From: Hymenobacter setariae
GTDB lineage: Bacteria; Bacteroidota; Bacteroidia; Cytophagales; Hymenobacteraceae
Length of the DNA: 64,000 bases
Assembly: GCF_007713685.1 (NCBI RefSeq)
Contig: NZ_VMRJ01000003.1
Location: 434,001-498,000 of the forward strand
Direction: 5' to 3'
Shown here piece by piece: positions 34,392-43,119 of the stretch. Numbering within the stretch: the stretch's first letter is position 1; each line of letters starts with the position of its first letter. The position numbers and the translations under genes were made by a program. The notes under the pieces are model-generated. The model searched no databases, was not told the DNA's origin, and saw only the letters and a list, made by a program, of their open reading frames with translations.

Positions 34392-35948
34392 ATGGTATTC
34401 ACGCCAAGCCCGATGCTTTTGAAGCTATTATATACTCGCGGTAGCTTGCACAATCAGCCCGATGGCGCCGGGGTAGCCTTTAGCATCAAAAACCGGCTCG
34501 ATACGGTGCGCTTAATGAAGGTGGAGCAGGTACGGCTAGATGATACAGTAGTGCCCGCGGCTAATATTCGCCTTGACCTAGGCGGGGGCGATATTCGCCC
34601 GGCCACTGACCTAGGTGCTGATGGGTCGCTCAACCTACCAGTAGGGCAGGTGCTAACGTTTTCGCTGGCTACGCCGCCCTTGGCGGCAGGCATGCACCGC
34701 CTGCGGGTGCAATTCAGCACTGATGCATTTGGCGAGCTGAGCGTAGAAGTGGAAGATGCCATTGCAAGCCAAGATGGCCGCGTGCGTATTCCGCGAGTCG
34801 AAGGCGATGACTATGCGGCCGCGGCTATTCAGGCCCGGCAGCAGTTTGCGGAAGATTTTACAGGTCAGAAGTACAAACATTTAAAACAGTATTCCTTTGA
34901 CCCGCATGACTTGCAGGGCAACTGCGAGAGCTTTGTAGGAGTGGCCCAGGTTCCAGTAGGCCTAGCCGGCCCGCTGCTGGTAAATGGCGAGCACGCGCAA
35001 GGCGAGTTCTTGATTCCGCTGGCTACCACAGAGGGCACCCTAGTGGCGAGCTATAACCGCGGCATGCAAGCCCTCAATCTGTGCGGGGGCGTGAAATGCA
35101 CCGTCATTGGCGATGCTATGCAGCGGGCGCCCGTATTCGTGTTTGACGATGCCCGCGGCGCGCGTGACTTTGGGCGTTGGGTGGCCGAGAGCCTGCCGCA
35201 GATTCGGCCCGAAGCAGAAAGCACCTCGCGCATTGCCAAGCTTCAATACATTGATACGTACCTAAGTAACAAGTTTGCCTACCTACGCTTTAACTTCTCG
35301 ACCGGCGATGCGGCGGGACAAAACATGGTAGGGCGCGCAACCTTTGCCGCCTGCTCCTGGATTCTGGAGCACTACCCAGGGGCGCCCATTCGGCACTTTT
35401 ACCTTGAGTCAAATTTCGCTACCGACAAAAAGGCCTCGCAAATCAACGTAATGCGCACCCGGGGTAAACGCGTAGTGGCGGAGGCAACCGTGAAGCGCGA
35501 CATTTTACAGCAGCGCCTGCGCGTGACGCCTGAGCAACTAGCCTATCACGGGCAGGTTAGCAACGTAGGGGCGTTTTTGTCGGGGGCTAACAACAACGGA
35601 GCGCATTCGGCCAATGGCATCACGGCCCTTTTCATCGCCACTGGTCAAGACGTGGCCAACGTCAGCGAGTCGTCGGCGGGGGTGCTGTATTCTGAAGTAA
35701 CTCCGGAGGGGGACTTGTATCTGAACATCACTATTCCCTCGCTCATTGTAGCGACCTACGGCGGCGGCACGGGCCTCGCTACCCAAAACGAATGCTTGCG
35801 CATGTTAGGCTGCGTAGGTCAAGGCACAGTAAATAAATTCGCTGAGATAGTGGCCGGCGTAGTGCTAGCTGGTGAGCTGAGTTTAGGAGCCGCTATTTCG
35901 AGCAGCGATTGGGTAAGCAGCCACGAGCAGTACGGGCGTAACCGATAG
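34392..35948 (+). CDS. HMG-CoA reductase with extra N-terminal domain
   Basis: Reduces HMG-CoA to mevalonate (isoprenoid synthesis) in the cytosol. The catalytic part (about residues 150-518) is class-I-like, with the four active-site residues in place: Glu214 in LATTEG, Lys346/Lys347 in TDKK, Asp420 in GQDVAN and His511 in SSHEQ near the C-terminus. The cofactor loop reads GDAAGQNMVG where DAMGMNM is typical. About 135 residues at the N-terminus (LYTRGSLHNQPDG..., beta-rich, no membrane helix) are not part of the usual bacterial enzyme. No other mevalonate gene is nearby. Start is ATG 34392 or the in-frame ATG at 34413 (MLLKLLYTRG), which I cannot separate. Confidence 0.88.
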   Translation: MVFTPSPMLLKLLYTRGSLHNQPDGAGVAFSIKNRLDTVRLMKVEQVRLDDTVVPAANIRLDLGGGDIRPATDLGADGSLNLPVGQVLTFSLATPPLAAGMHRLRVQFSTDAFGELSVEVEDAIASQDGRVRIPRVEGDDYAAAAIQARQQFAEDFTGQKYKHLKQYSFDPHDLQGNCESFVGVAQVPVGLAGPLLVNGEHAQGEFLIPLATTEGTLVASYNRGMQALNLCGGVKCTVIGDAMQRAPVFVFDDARGARDFGRWVAESLPQIRPEAESTSRIAKLQYIDTYLSNKFAYLRFNFSTGDAAGQNMVGRATFAACSWILEHYPGAPIRHFYLESNFATDKKASQINVMRTRGKRVVAEATVKRDILQQRLRVTPEQLAYHGQVSNVGAFLSGANNNGAHSANGITALFIATGQDVANVSESSAGVLYSEVTPEGDLYLNITIPSLIVATYGGGTGLATQNECLRMLGCVGQGTVNKFAEIVAGVVLAGELSLGAAISSSDWVSSHEQYGRNR

Positions 35949-36186
35949 GCCTAGGCTTAGGTAAGCGAGCCATGCACTGCCAAAGCACGCTAACTGCTTA
36001 AATGGCAGCTAATTTTTTCATAGCATTAATTTGATATACATAAGGCTAACGCATGCTGGATAAGGCGCAGTTAGTAGGTGCCTAATCAATATTTTAACTC
36101 TCTTTCCTAAATTTAGGACAAGTAGGTTTAGATATAATTCTATTGTAAATCTTATTATTTATCGCAAAAAATTGCTATTAACTGCC

Positions 36187-36194
36187 TAATTTTG
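36187..36194 (+). promoter_or_regulatory. -7 box of the secreted orphan gene
   Basis: TAATTTTG matches TAnnTTTG and predicts a leader of about 35 bases before ATG 36234. The TTG at 36192 that would extend the reading frame lies within this box. Confidence 0.45.
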
Positions 36195-36233
36195 AAGCAC
36201 TCTGTCGCACTGTGCTTCACTTTATTGGCTGTT

Positions 36234-36968
36234 ATGCTTCGATTTCTACTTGCTGGTCTGCTGACGCTCGGGGTAGGCTTGCAGGCAAGCGCAGCCAGCG
36301 AACACCCCAAGCAGACCAAAACTGGGCGTAGCACTTCTAAAATCAGTGCGTCTCCTGCCCGTCCGGTAAAAGCTCCTACTAGCAAGCCGCAGGGCGGCAT
36401 CACGCTACACGTGCGTGAGCTAGGAAGCTTGCGCTTGGTAGGTGACTACCAGCTAGCTGCCCAGCAAGCTGACCAAGCCCATCAGGATTCGCTAGTTGCT
36501 GAGCTTTTTGCACAGGCAGACAGCACTGAGATGGCAACGCGCCGCGAAATTCGGGAGTTATACCCCGAAACAGCTGACTTGCCTGCTGACTTAGCTCTTG
36601 CGCTACGTCGCCCGGCAGCCCCATTAGGTAAGCGTCGCTTTCGAACGCGGCTAGTACGCATGGGCTACTGGGGCGCTCGCCGCGAGGCCGTAGAAAGCTT
36701 GACTTGCACTGATACTGGCCCGCTGGTACTGGCGCTGCTACCCGCCACAGCTACCACCCCCGCTCAGTTGTTGGCCGGTCCTGGCTACGACCAGGCCGCG
36801 CCGCTCCGTCCGCTCGAGCTAAACCAGACGGCTGTGTTGCGACTGTGTGGCGAGCGTGCTTCTCAGGTGCGAGCCTACGCTATGCTCTACAACCTGCATT
36901 TTGAGCAAGCAGATGATGTAGCCCGGCTACTCGATTACTATAACCGCATCGCCGTGGTGCAAGAATAA
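36234..36968 (+). CDS. Secreted protein of unknown function
   Basis: I do not recognise this 244-residue protein. A signal peptide (MLRFLLAGLLTLGVGLQASA) is followed by a basic, Ser/Lys/Thr-rich linker of about 40 residues. A folded domain of about 180 residues comes next, with charged helices (ATRREIRELYPETADLPADL) and a conserved-looking C-terminal segment ending YNLHFEQADDVARLLDYYNRI. Two cysteines (in LTCTD and LRLCGE) could form a disulfide. It stands alone between HMG-CoA reductase and ctp, with a promoter box of its own. Confidence 0.65.
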   Translation: MLRFLLAGLLTLGVGLQASAASEHPKQTKTGRSTSKISASPARPVKAPTSKPQGGITLHVRELGSLRLVGDYQLAAQQADQAHQDSLVAELFAQADSTEMATRREIRELYPETADLPADLALALRRPAAPLGKRRFRTRLVRMGYWGARREAVESLTCTDTGPLVLALLPATATTPAQLLAGPGYDQAAPLRPLELNQTAVLRLCGERASQVRAYAMLYNLHFEQADDVARLLDYYNRIAVVQE

Positions 36969-36983
36969 AGGTGACCTAGACTT

Positions 36984-37002
36984 CTCAGTGCAATGCGCTG
37001 AG
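36984..37002. terminator. Weak hairpin between convergent genes
   Basis: CTCAG(t)GC / GC(g)CTGAG with an AAT loop lies just after the orphan gene and before the end of convergent ctp. There is no T-run, so termination is uncertain. Confidence 0.3.
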
Positions 37003-37047
37003 TAGCATGCCTTAGGTACCACTAGCAGCTATCAATAGAAGTAGCTA

Positions 37048-38739
37048 TTAGGATTGCTGTAGAATAGCTACAAGCGCAGTGTCGTCCTTCACGGCTTGCA
37101 GCGCTTGCTGCAGCTCGGCATCGTCTTCGCGCAACACAGCGCGGGCCGCTTCGGAGCCATAGACACTCTGAGCCACGTAGGCCTTGATGAAGTGTCGCAC
37201 TAGCGGGGCACAGCGCCGCAGGGCCGCTCCGCCCGCTGGCAAGCCTGCCAGTTGGCCTAGGCGCCCCACGCCTGCTAGCTCGGCATCGGCAAGCTGAAAA
37301 GAGGCTTGGTACTGTGCTGGGCGCAACGCGGCTAGTGCAGCCTTGTGATGCTGGTAGTAGGCCAGTGCATAGGCACGCAGCACGCCGCGGCGGCAGAGAT
37401 GCGTGAAATAAGCAGAGTTCTGCACCGTATCGCGCGCCACAAATACATCGGGCACAATACCGCCGCCGCCGTACACTGCCCGGCCGTGGTCGGTAAGAAA
37501 GCGCAGCTCCTTGGCTACTGGTATGCTATCGGCCGAGGTAAGCTCGCCCCGCCGCTCGCGCTCGGCCAACTCGTGCTGATAGGCAGCAGCATCGCGGCCA
37601 TAGGGCTTTTGGATGCAGCGGCCAGCGGGCGTATAGTAACGGGCAATGGTGAGGCGCAGCTCGCCGCCATCTTGCAGCGCGATGGGCTGCTGCACCAAGC
37701 CCTTACCGAAGGTGCGGCGACCCACCAGCAAAGCACGGTCGTGGTCTTGCAGGGCACCGGCCAGCACCTCGGCGGCCGAAGCGCTATTCTCGTCTACTAG
37801 TACAACTAGCGGGCCCTGCTCCCAGTCGCCAGGCACGTGGGCATAGGTCTGGGTGTCATATTGCTCGCCCTTGCCATCGGTATACACCAGCTTGCGCGAA
37901 CCCGCAATAAACTCATCAGCCATGCGCGTGGCCCGGTCTAGGTAGCCACCGGGGTTGCCACGCAGGTCAAGCACCAAGCGCGTCATGCCCTGGCGACGGA
38001 GGCCATCAAGTTCCTTTTTGAATTCATCGTACGTGCTGCCCGCGAAGCGATTAATCTTGAGGTAGCCCGTCTGCTGGTCGGCTAGCACAGTGCCAGGCTC
38101 CACTGAGGGGTTGGGTAAGCGGCGGCGCATCACGGTAAAGCTCAGTGGCTCGGGCTGGCCGGGGCGTTGCACGGTCAATACTACGGCGCTGCTGCGAGCG
38201 CCGCGCAGCAGCGCTGTGAGCTGGCTACTGGTGAGGTGCGCGCCGGCTACTTCTTTGGTACCCACACGTAGAAGTTGGTCACCTAGGCGCACGCCAGCTT
38301 CTTCGGCTGGGCCGCTGCGCAAGGTCGATGACACAGTGGCCGTATCGCGGAAAAAATAGAAGTCTAGTCCTACCCCCTCGAAGCTGCTTTTCAGAAAAGC
38401 ATCGGCCTTTTCCCGTTCGTTGGCGGGCAAGTAGACCGAGTGGGGGTCAAGCTTTTCGAGCATGCGCGCTACGGCGTAGTCCGTGAGGCCCTCCGTGTCG
38501 GCCGAGTCCACGTAGTCGCGGTCTACATAGCTCAAAATTTCCTTGAAGCGCAGGTAGGCTCGTGCCGTGCCTGCCGGGTTTTCCGACGAGGGCCTAAATG
38601 GATTGCTAGCCACCAGCAGACCGCTGCCAAATGCCAGCATCAGCAGCAGTGCCCAGCGCCACCGTACGCCAAAAGGACGTAGGGATGGCGCCGTAGCTGA
38701 GCGCTGCGAAGGAGGCAAAACTGGCGGCAAAGCGGCCAT
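37048..38739 (-). CDS. C-terminal processing peptidase (S41, Ctp/Prc type)
   Basis: Periplasm-facing serine protease of 563 residues. One membrane anchor near residues 28-46 (RWALLLMLAFGSGLLVAS) follows a basic, Pro-rich cytosolic stretch. A PDZ domain (about 110-200) comes next, and then the S41 fold with nucleophile Ser321 in ENSASAAE and general base Lys346 in TFGKG. The tail of about 140 residues after the catalytic core is typical for Bacteroidota CtpA proteins. It trims C-termini of envelope proteins, target unknown. Starts at ATG 38739; TAGTTTTG lies about 50 bases upstream on the minus strand. Monocistronic. Confidence 0.93.
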   Translation of the reverse strand: MAALPPVLPPSQRSATAPSLRPFGVRWRWALLLMLAFGSGLLVASNPFRPSSENPAGTARAYLRFKEILSYVDRDYVDSADTEGLTDYAVARMLEKLDPHSVYLPANEREKADAFLKSSFEGVGLDFYFFRDTATVSSTLRSGPAEEAGVRLGDQLLRVGTKEVAGAHLTSSQLTALLRGARSSAVVLTVQRPGQPEPLSFTVMRRRLPNPSVEPGTVLADQQTGYLKINRFAGSTYDEFKKELDGLRRQGMTRLVLDLRGNPGGYLDRATRMADEFIAGSRKLVYTDGKGEQYDTQTYAHVPGDWEQGPLVVLVDENSASAAEVLAGALQDHDRALLVGRRTFGKGLVQQPIALQDGGELRLTIARYYTPAGRCIQKPYGRDAAAYQHELAERERRGELTSADSIPVAKELRFLTDHGRAVYGGGGIVPDVFVARDTVQNSAYFTHLCRRGVLRAYALAYYQHHKAALAALRPAQYQASFQLADAELAGVGRLGQLAGLPAGGAALRRCAPLVRHFIKAYVAQSVYGSEAARAVLREDDAELQQALQAVKDDTALVAILQQS

Positions 38740-38791
38740 GAGAAGGGTGAAATTGTAGTGTTAAATCAATCAGTTGGGACGAGCCTGATAT

Positions 38792-38799
38792 CAAAACTA
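38792..38799 (-). promoter_or_regulatory. -7 box of ctp
   Basis: Minus-strand TAGTTTTG fits TAnnTTTG and gives a leader of about 48 bases. No -33 TTG at the expected distance. Confidence 0.45.
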
Positions 38800-39105
38800 A
38801 TATAATTTTTAAGGCCTTACTATAGGTGTGATTGGTGTTATACTTGTTTATGTGATTAGTGATATGATTTTCTGGGTAAGTGGCAATTTACACTTAATTA
38901 TTGGCTAAAAATTCAATTCAAGTGCTGTAATGTATTGAAGAATTTGACTGCTTATTATATGATTTTAATTATAAAAAATGGATAATGTGCAGTCTGTGGT
39001 CAATCAATGTCACAGCCTTTTTCTTGCTGGATTAAAAGGCGCAAATTGTTGTGCATTTACCTTGGCCATAGAGTTACCGTCGGCGCTTAGGGCAGCCAGC
39101 CGCCG
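38800..39105. other. AT-rich divergent gap between ctp and ruvX
   Basis: No coding frame, repeat or clear structure. Positions about 38790-39010 are AT-rich. Promoter boxes for ctp and ruvX sit at the two ends. Confidence 0.55.
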
Positions 39106-39113
39106 TATCTTTG
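39106..39113 (+). promoter_or_regulatory. -7 box of the ruvX-def operon
   Basis: TATCTTTG, an exact TAnnTTTG match followed by C as is common in this phylum, predicts a leader of about 42 bases to ATG 39161. No convincing -33 element. Confidence 0.5.
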
Positions 39114-39160
39114 CAAGAGGCTAGTAGTAGCCGCAATTTTCTATTTTTGCTCTTTTCGGC

Positions 39161-39580
39161 ATGGCCCGCACCCTCGCCATTGATTACGGCCACAAGCGTG
39201 TGGGTCTCGCCGTCACGGACCCGCTTGGCATGATTGCCACGCCGCTCGACACCATACACAGCAAGGACTTGGTGGCATTTGTGCTGGCCTACCATCAGCG
39301 CGAGCCGCTGCGGGCCATTGTGGTAGGCATGCCGCGCACGCTACTCAACGAGCCTACCGACTCGACCAGCGCCGTGGTAGGGCTGCTGCGCCGCTTGCGC
39401 CGCGAGCTGCCCGATGTGCCCGTGCACGAAATGGACGAGCGTTTTACTTCACGACTAGCTAAGCAGGCTATGCTAGCGGGTGGTCTCGGCCGTAAAGCCC
39501 GCCAAGACAAAGCCATGGTCGATAAAGTGAGCGCGACCATTATTCTTCAGTCTTTTCTAGAATCACCTTTAAGCCAATGA
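39161..39580 (+). CDS. ruvX: RuvX/YqgF Holliday junction resolvase-like nuclease
   Basis: RNase-H-fold nuclease of 139 residues linked to Holliday junction resolution and, in E. coli, to 16S pre-rRNA 5' end maturation. Motifs: AIDYGHKRVG (Asp8), AIVVGMPRTL and DERFTS, with a C-terminal DKVSATIILQSFL helix carrying the last acidic residue. Length and start are normal. Its stop overlaps the def start in ATGA, so the two are translationally coupled. Confidence 0.93.
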   Translation: MARTLAIDYGHKRVGLAVTDPLGMIATPLDTIHSKDLVAFVLAYHQREPLRAIVVGMPRTLLNEPTDSTSAVVGLLRRLRRELPDVPVHEMDERFTSRLAKQAMLAGGLGRKARQDKAMVDKVSATIILQSFLESPLSQ

Positions 39581-40200
39581 TTTATCCAATTGTTGCCGTG
39601 GGCGACCAGGTACTAAAGACCCGCGCCAAAGACCTGCCCACTGACCTGCCTGCTGCAGAACTGAGCCAGCTAGTGCAGGATATGTTTGAAACAATGTACT
39701 CGGCCAGCGGCGTGGGCCTGGCCGCACCCCAGATTGGCAAGGGCATTCGGTTGTTCGTGATGGACTCGACCCCCATGGTAGAGCCCGAAGATGATGACGA
39801 ATCGACTACCGAGCCGCTTGATGCCGCTACCCAGGCTGCCCCAGCCGAGGTACCCGTGAAGCGCGCATTTATCAACCCCCAAATGCTGAGCGAAACCGGC
39901 GAGCAGTGGGGCTTCGAGGAAGGCTGCCTGAGCATACCAGGCGTGCGCGAAAATGTAATGCGCTGCCCCGACATCGTGCTGCGCTACGAAGACGAGAACC
40001 GCCAATTGCATGAGGAGGCTTTCAGCGGCATGGCCGCCCGCATCATCCAGCACGAGTACGACCACCTAGAAGGTATATTATTCACCGACAAGCTGTCGGC
40101 CTTTAAAAAGCAATTACTGAAGGGCAAGCTCGCTCGTATCAGCAAGGGAGATGTGCGGCACGACTACCGTATGAAATTTCCGGCCAGCGGACGGCGCTAA
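39577..40200 (+). CDS. def: Peptide deformylase
   Basis: Removes the N-formyl group from new proteins in the cytosol. All three motifs are present: GVGLAAPQIG, EGCLSIPG (metal Cys) and HEYDHLEG (two metal His and catalytic Glu). An acidic insert of about 30 residues (PEDDDESTTEPLDAA...) lies between the first and second motifs, making the protein 207 residues; similar but shorter inserts occur in Bacteroidota deformylases. Four-base overlap with ruvX. Confidence 0.95.
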   Translation: MIYPIVAVGDQVLKTRAKDLPTDLPAAELSQLVQDMFETMYSASGVGLAAPQIGKGIRLFVMDSTPMVEPEDDDESTTEPLDAATQAAPAEVPVKRAFINPQMLSETGEQWGFEEGCLSIPGVRENVMRCPDIVLRYEDENRQLHEEAFSGMAARIIQHEYDHLEGILFTDKLSAFKKQLLKGKLARISKGDVRHDYRMKFPASGRR

Positions 40201-40225
40201 GCGCCCTGCAAGCTCCTAGGTCAGC

Positions 40226-40259
40226 AAAACTGGCATATCCTTCGGGGTATGCCAGTTTT
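40226..40259 (+). terminator. Terminator of ruvX-def
   Basis: A 15-bp stem (AAAACTGGCATATCC with GGGTATGCCAGTTTT, one T-G pair) closes on a TTCG tetraloop and is followed by T's. Confidence 0.92.
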
Positions 40260-40354
40260 TTGCGTTTTACCGGTTACGCGGCTTGCGAAGTAGCAAGTAG
40301 GAGTAAGACTGAGAAACGCATTGTAAGCCTGAGTGCTGCGCGTAATTTAGTAGC

Positions 40355-41347
40355 GTGAAGAACCGCTACCACTGGCTTTTATTATTAGGATTGTTTTTGA
40401 GCTTGCCTCGCCCGGTCCGCGCTTGGGGCTTCTACGGGCACCGGCTGCTCAACCGGCTGGCGGTGTACACGCTGCCGCCCGAGATGCTGCCGTTTTTTAA
40501 AGCTAACATCGATTACCTGACCAACAATGCCACGCGACCCGACTCGCGCCGTACGGTGGTGCCCACTGAGGCCCCGCGCCACTTCTTGGACGTGGATGCC
40601 TACGGCGATAGCGCCCTCACGCGCCACGGCCGCGGCCTGCCGCGCGCCTATGCCGACGCGGTGGCGCTGGTGGGTGGCGAAGACTCGCTGCTGCGTCACG
40701 GCATCGTGCCCTGGCAGGTGGCCCGTATGAAAGGCCAACTCACGGCCGCCTTTCGTGACCGCGACACTGACCGTATTTTGCACCTGTCGGCCGACCTAGG
40801 GCACTATGTGGCCGATGCCTGCGTGCCCCTGCATACTACTCGTAATTATAACGGCCAATTTACCAATCAGCGCGGTATCCATGCGCTTTGGGAGTCACGC
40901 CTACCCGAGCTAAATGGGATGAATTACGACCTGCTGACCGGCCCGGCGCCTTACCTCGACAATCCTACCGAAGCCGCTTGGCTAGCCATAGAGCGCGCCC
41001 ACGCGGCCCTCGACTCGGTGTTTACGATAGAGCGTCAGCTTACGACCGAACTCACCGAGGACCGTAAATATGGCTACGAGCAGCGCGGACGGCAGACCAT
41101 CCGTACTTACTCGCGCGAGTTTAGCCAGGCGTATCATCAGCGGCTCAATGGGCAGGTAGAGCGGCAGTTGCGCTACGCGGCGCGGCTCATTGGGGCCTTC
41201 TGGTATACCTGCTGGGTCGATGCCGGCCAACCCGACCTGACCGAAATGGACCAGCAGCCCTCGGAGGCTGAGCAATTGGCGATAGAGCAGGAACGCCGGG
41301 AAGCGGCGGCCGCGCCGGTGATTGCCATTCCAGGCCACGAGGAATAA
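40355..41347 (+). CDS. Secreted S1/P1 nuclease - zinc phospholipase C fold protein
   Basis: Predicted tri-zinc phosphodiesterase outside the cytosol, 330 residues, GTG start. The signal peptide ends ...RPVRA so that the mature protein begins with Trp (WGFYGH), as in this fold where the N-terminal Trp ligates zinc. Further ligand motifs are HFLDVD, LGHYVADACVPLH (about residues 145-160) and HALWES. The C-terminal 35 residues are acidic and disordered. Substrate could be nucleic acid or phospholipid; I cannot tell which. Single gene with its own terminator. Confidence 0.8.
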   Translation: MKNRYHWLLLLGLFLSLPRPVRAWGFYGHRLLNRLAVYTLPPEMLPFFKANIDYLTNNATRPDSRRTVVPTEAPRHFLDVDAYGDSALTRHGRGLPRAYADAVALVGGEDSLLRHGIVPWQVARMKGQLTAAFRDRDTDRILHLSADLGHYVADACVPLHTTRNYNGQFTNQRGIHALWESRLPELNGMNYDLLTGPAPYLDNPTEAAWLAIERAHAALDSVFTIERQLTTELTEDRKYGYEQRGRQTIRTYSREFSQAYHQRLNGQVERQLRYAARLIGAFWYTCWVDAGQPDLTEMDQQPSEAEQLAIEQERREAAAAPVIAIPGHEE

Positions 41348-41378
41348 AAAAGCGCTGGCCAGTGGGCCAGCGCTTTTT
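41347..41378 (+). terminator. Terminator overlapping the stop codon
   Basis: A 14-bp perfect stem (AAAAAGCGCTGGCC with GGCCAGCGCTTTTT) with an AGTG loop. The last A of the TAA stop codon is its first base. Confidence 0.9.
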
Positions 41379-41383
41379 GTGTG

Positions 41384-41484
41384 ATTGTTATACTGAGCTA
41401 GTGAAGCATCTCGCGTGCCGACGTCTGCAAACATTGTTGATTACTGCACCACGCGAGATGCTTCGCTACGCTCTGCATGACAAT
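41384..41484. repeat. Palindromic repeat family, copy 1
   Basis: Arms 41384-41417 and 41450-41484 are inverted copies (a GAAGCATCTCGCGTG core) with several mismatches in the outer part and a 32-base centre. The right arm keeps the family signature GATGCTTCG...GCATGACA. It lies between two convergent genes. Most diverged of the four copies. Confidence 0.8.
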
Positions 41485-41488
41485 AGTT

Positions 41489-42910
41489 TTATACGTTCGG
41501 ATTGGCGTCGGCTAGCGAAGCTTCGTAAGCGAGGTTCTCGGCGGGCGTTAGGTTGTTGGGCAGGCGGATGTCATCAGCGTCGTGTACGCGCAGAGTGAGT
41601 AGACCCGAAAGTATCATCGAGCAGCCACCTAGGACGAGCGTAAGGGCCGAGTTACCGCCAAAAACCTGCTTGGTAAAGAAGCCTAAGGTGACGCTGGCCA
41701 GCATCTGGGGCAGTACGATAAAGAAGTTGAACACCCCCATATAGTAACCCATCTTATTAGAGGGCAGCGCGCCGGCCAGCATGGCGTAGGGAATCGAGAG
41801 GATGCTAGCCCAGGCGATACCGACTCCAATCATTGAAACCAGCAGCATTTGCGGGTTTTGAATGAAGTAAATCGAAATCAGCCCTAGGCCGCCCGCCGTG
41901 AGGCAAATGAGGTGCGTGACGCGACGGCTGGTGGCGCGGGCCACCGCGGGCAGCGCTAACGCGGCCAGGGCCGAAACACCGTTATAGACCGAGAAGCAGA
42001 CGTTTACCCAGTCGGCGCCTTCGTTATACAGCTTGGAGGTGGTATCGCTGGTGTGGTAAATGTGGCTGGTAATGGCAGGCGTGGCATAAATCCACATCGA
42101 AAACAAAGCCAGCCAGCTAAAGAACTGCACGACAGCTAGCTGACGCATCGTACGGGGCATATCGGCAATACCAGCAAACGATTCTTTCACCCCATTCCAG
42201 AAACCGGCTGTGCGACGCTTTTCGGCTTCAAACTCAGCCATGTCTACCGGCGGGTATTCCTTGGTGGTGAAGACCGTCCAAGCTACGGCGATGAAGTACA
42301 CGATGCCGCCAGTGTAGAAAGCGTATTTAAGCGAGGGCGCGATTTGGCCGGCGGGCGCGACGTTGGAGAAGTGTAGCCAGTTGGTGTAGATATAAGGCAG
42401 CAACGAGCCTACTACTGCGCCAATACCAATGAAAAACGTTTGGAAGCCAAAGCCTGCCGTGCGCTGATTGCTAGGTAGCAAGTCGCCCACTAACGCTCGA
42501 AAAGGCTCCATTGAAATGTTGATGCTGGAGTCCATAATCCAGAGCATGCCGGCCGCCATCCACAGCGCCGAAACGTGCGGCATCACAATGAGCGCCAACG
42601 AGGCAAGGATGGCTCCAATCAAGAAGAATGGCCGGCGCCGACCCCAGCGCGGGCTCCAAGTACGGTCGGAGAGGTAGCCGATGATGGGCTGCACTAGCAG
42701 GCCGGTGGTGGGAGCCGCTATCCAGAGAAAGGCTAGCTTGTCTTCCTGCGCACCCATCGTTTCGAAGATGCGGCTCATATTGCCGTTTTGCAGCGCAAAG
42801 CCAAACTGGATACCTAGGAAGCCGAAGCTCATGTTCCAGATTTGCCAGAAGCTGAGGCGCGGCTTAGCCCGCAAATGAGGGTTATCGATGGTGACGCCGG
42901 AGCCTGCCAT
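41489..42910 (-). CDS. MFS sugar transporter, SLC45/sucrose-maltose type
   Basis: Inner-membrane sugar symporter of 473 residues with 12 predicted helices. The SLC45/GPH landmarks are present: SFGFLGIQFGFALQNGNMSR in helix 1, PIIGYLSDRTWSPRWGRRRP after helix 2, and FRALVGDLLPSNQRT. Similar transporters in Bacteroidota sit in maltose loci. With two periplasmic GH13 enzymes upstream on the same strand, it most likely imports maltose or short maltodextrins; this is context inference. It ends four bases from repeat copy 1. Confidence 0.88.
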   Translation of the reverse strand: MAGSGVTIDNPHLRAKPRLSFWQIWNMSFGFLGIQFGFALQNGNMSRIFETMGAQEDKLAFLWIAAPTTGLLVQPIIGYLSDRTWSPRWGRRRPFFLIGAILASLALIVMPHVSALWMAAGMLWIMDSSINISMEPFRALVGDLLPSNQRTAGFGFQTFFIGIGAVVGSLLPYIYTNWLHFSNVAPAGQIAPSLKYAFYTGGIVYFIAVAWTVFTTKEYPPVDMAEFEAEKRRTAGFWNGVKESFAGIADMPRTMRQLAVVQFFSWLALFSMWIYATPAITSHIYHTSDTTSKLYNEGADWVNVCFSVYNGVSALAALALPAVARATSRRVTHLICLTAGGLGLISIYFIQNPQMLLVSMIGVGIAWASILSIPYAMLAGALPSNKMGYYMGVFNFFIVLPQMLASVTLGFFTKQVFGGNSALTLVLGGCSMILSGLLTLRVHDADDIRLPNNLTPAENLAYEASLADANPNV

Positions 42911-42989
42911 TGGAAAAAACGGGGGTAGGGTGGGATATTTAGTCTAGAAAGGTAAGCACCGAAATCGATTCAGAAAATGGCCTTAACGG

Positions 42990-43119
42990 TATCTGTCATG
43001 CTGAGCGCAGCGCAGCGGAGTCTAAGCATCTTGCGTGGTGCGGTAAACCCTTTCGTTTGATTTTGCTACACCACACAAGATGCTTCGACTCCGCTGCGCT
43101 GCGCTCAGCATGACAGATA
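42990..43119. repeat. Palindromic repeat family, copy 2
   Basis: Two 51-bp arms (42990-43040 and 43069-43119) match at 49 of 51 positions with a 28-base centre. Arms begin TATCTGTCATGCTGAGCGCA. The right arm ends one base before the stop codon of the GH13 gene at 43120, so the element sits exactly at the gene end, between GH13 and the MFS gene. Confidence 0.9.

Noticed and set aside
37041..37071. 9-bp inverted repeat GTAGCTATT / AATAGCTAC
   Set aside because: It spans the end of the ctp coding sequence, has a 13-base loop and no T-run; likely chance.
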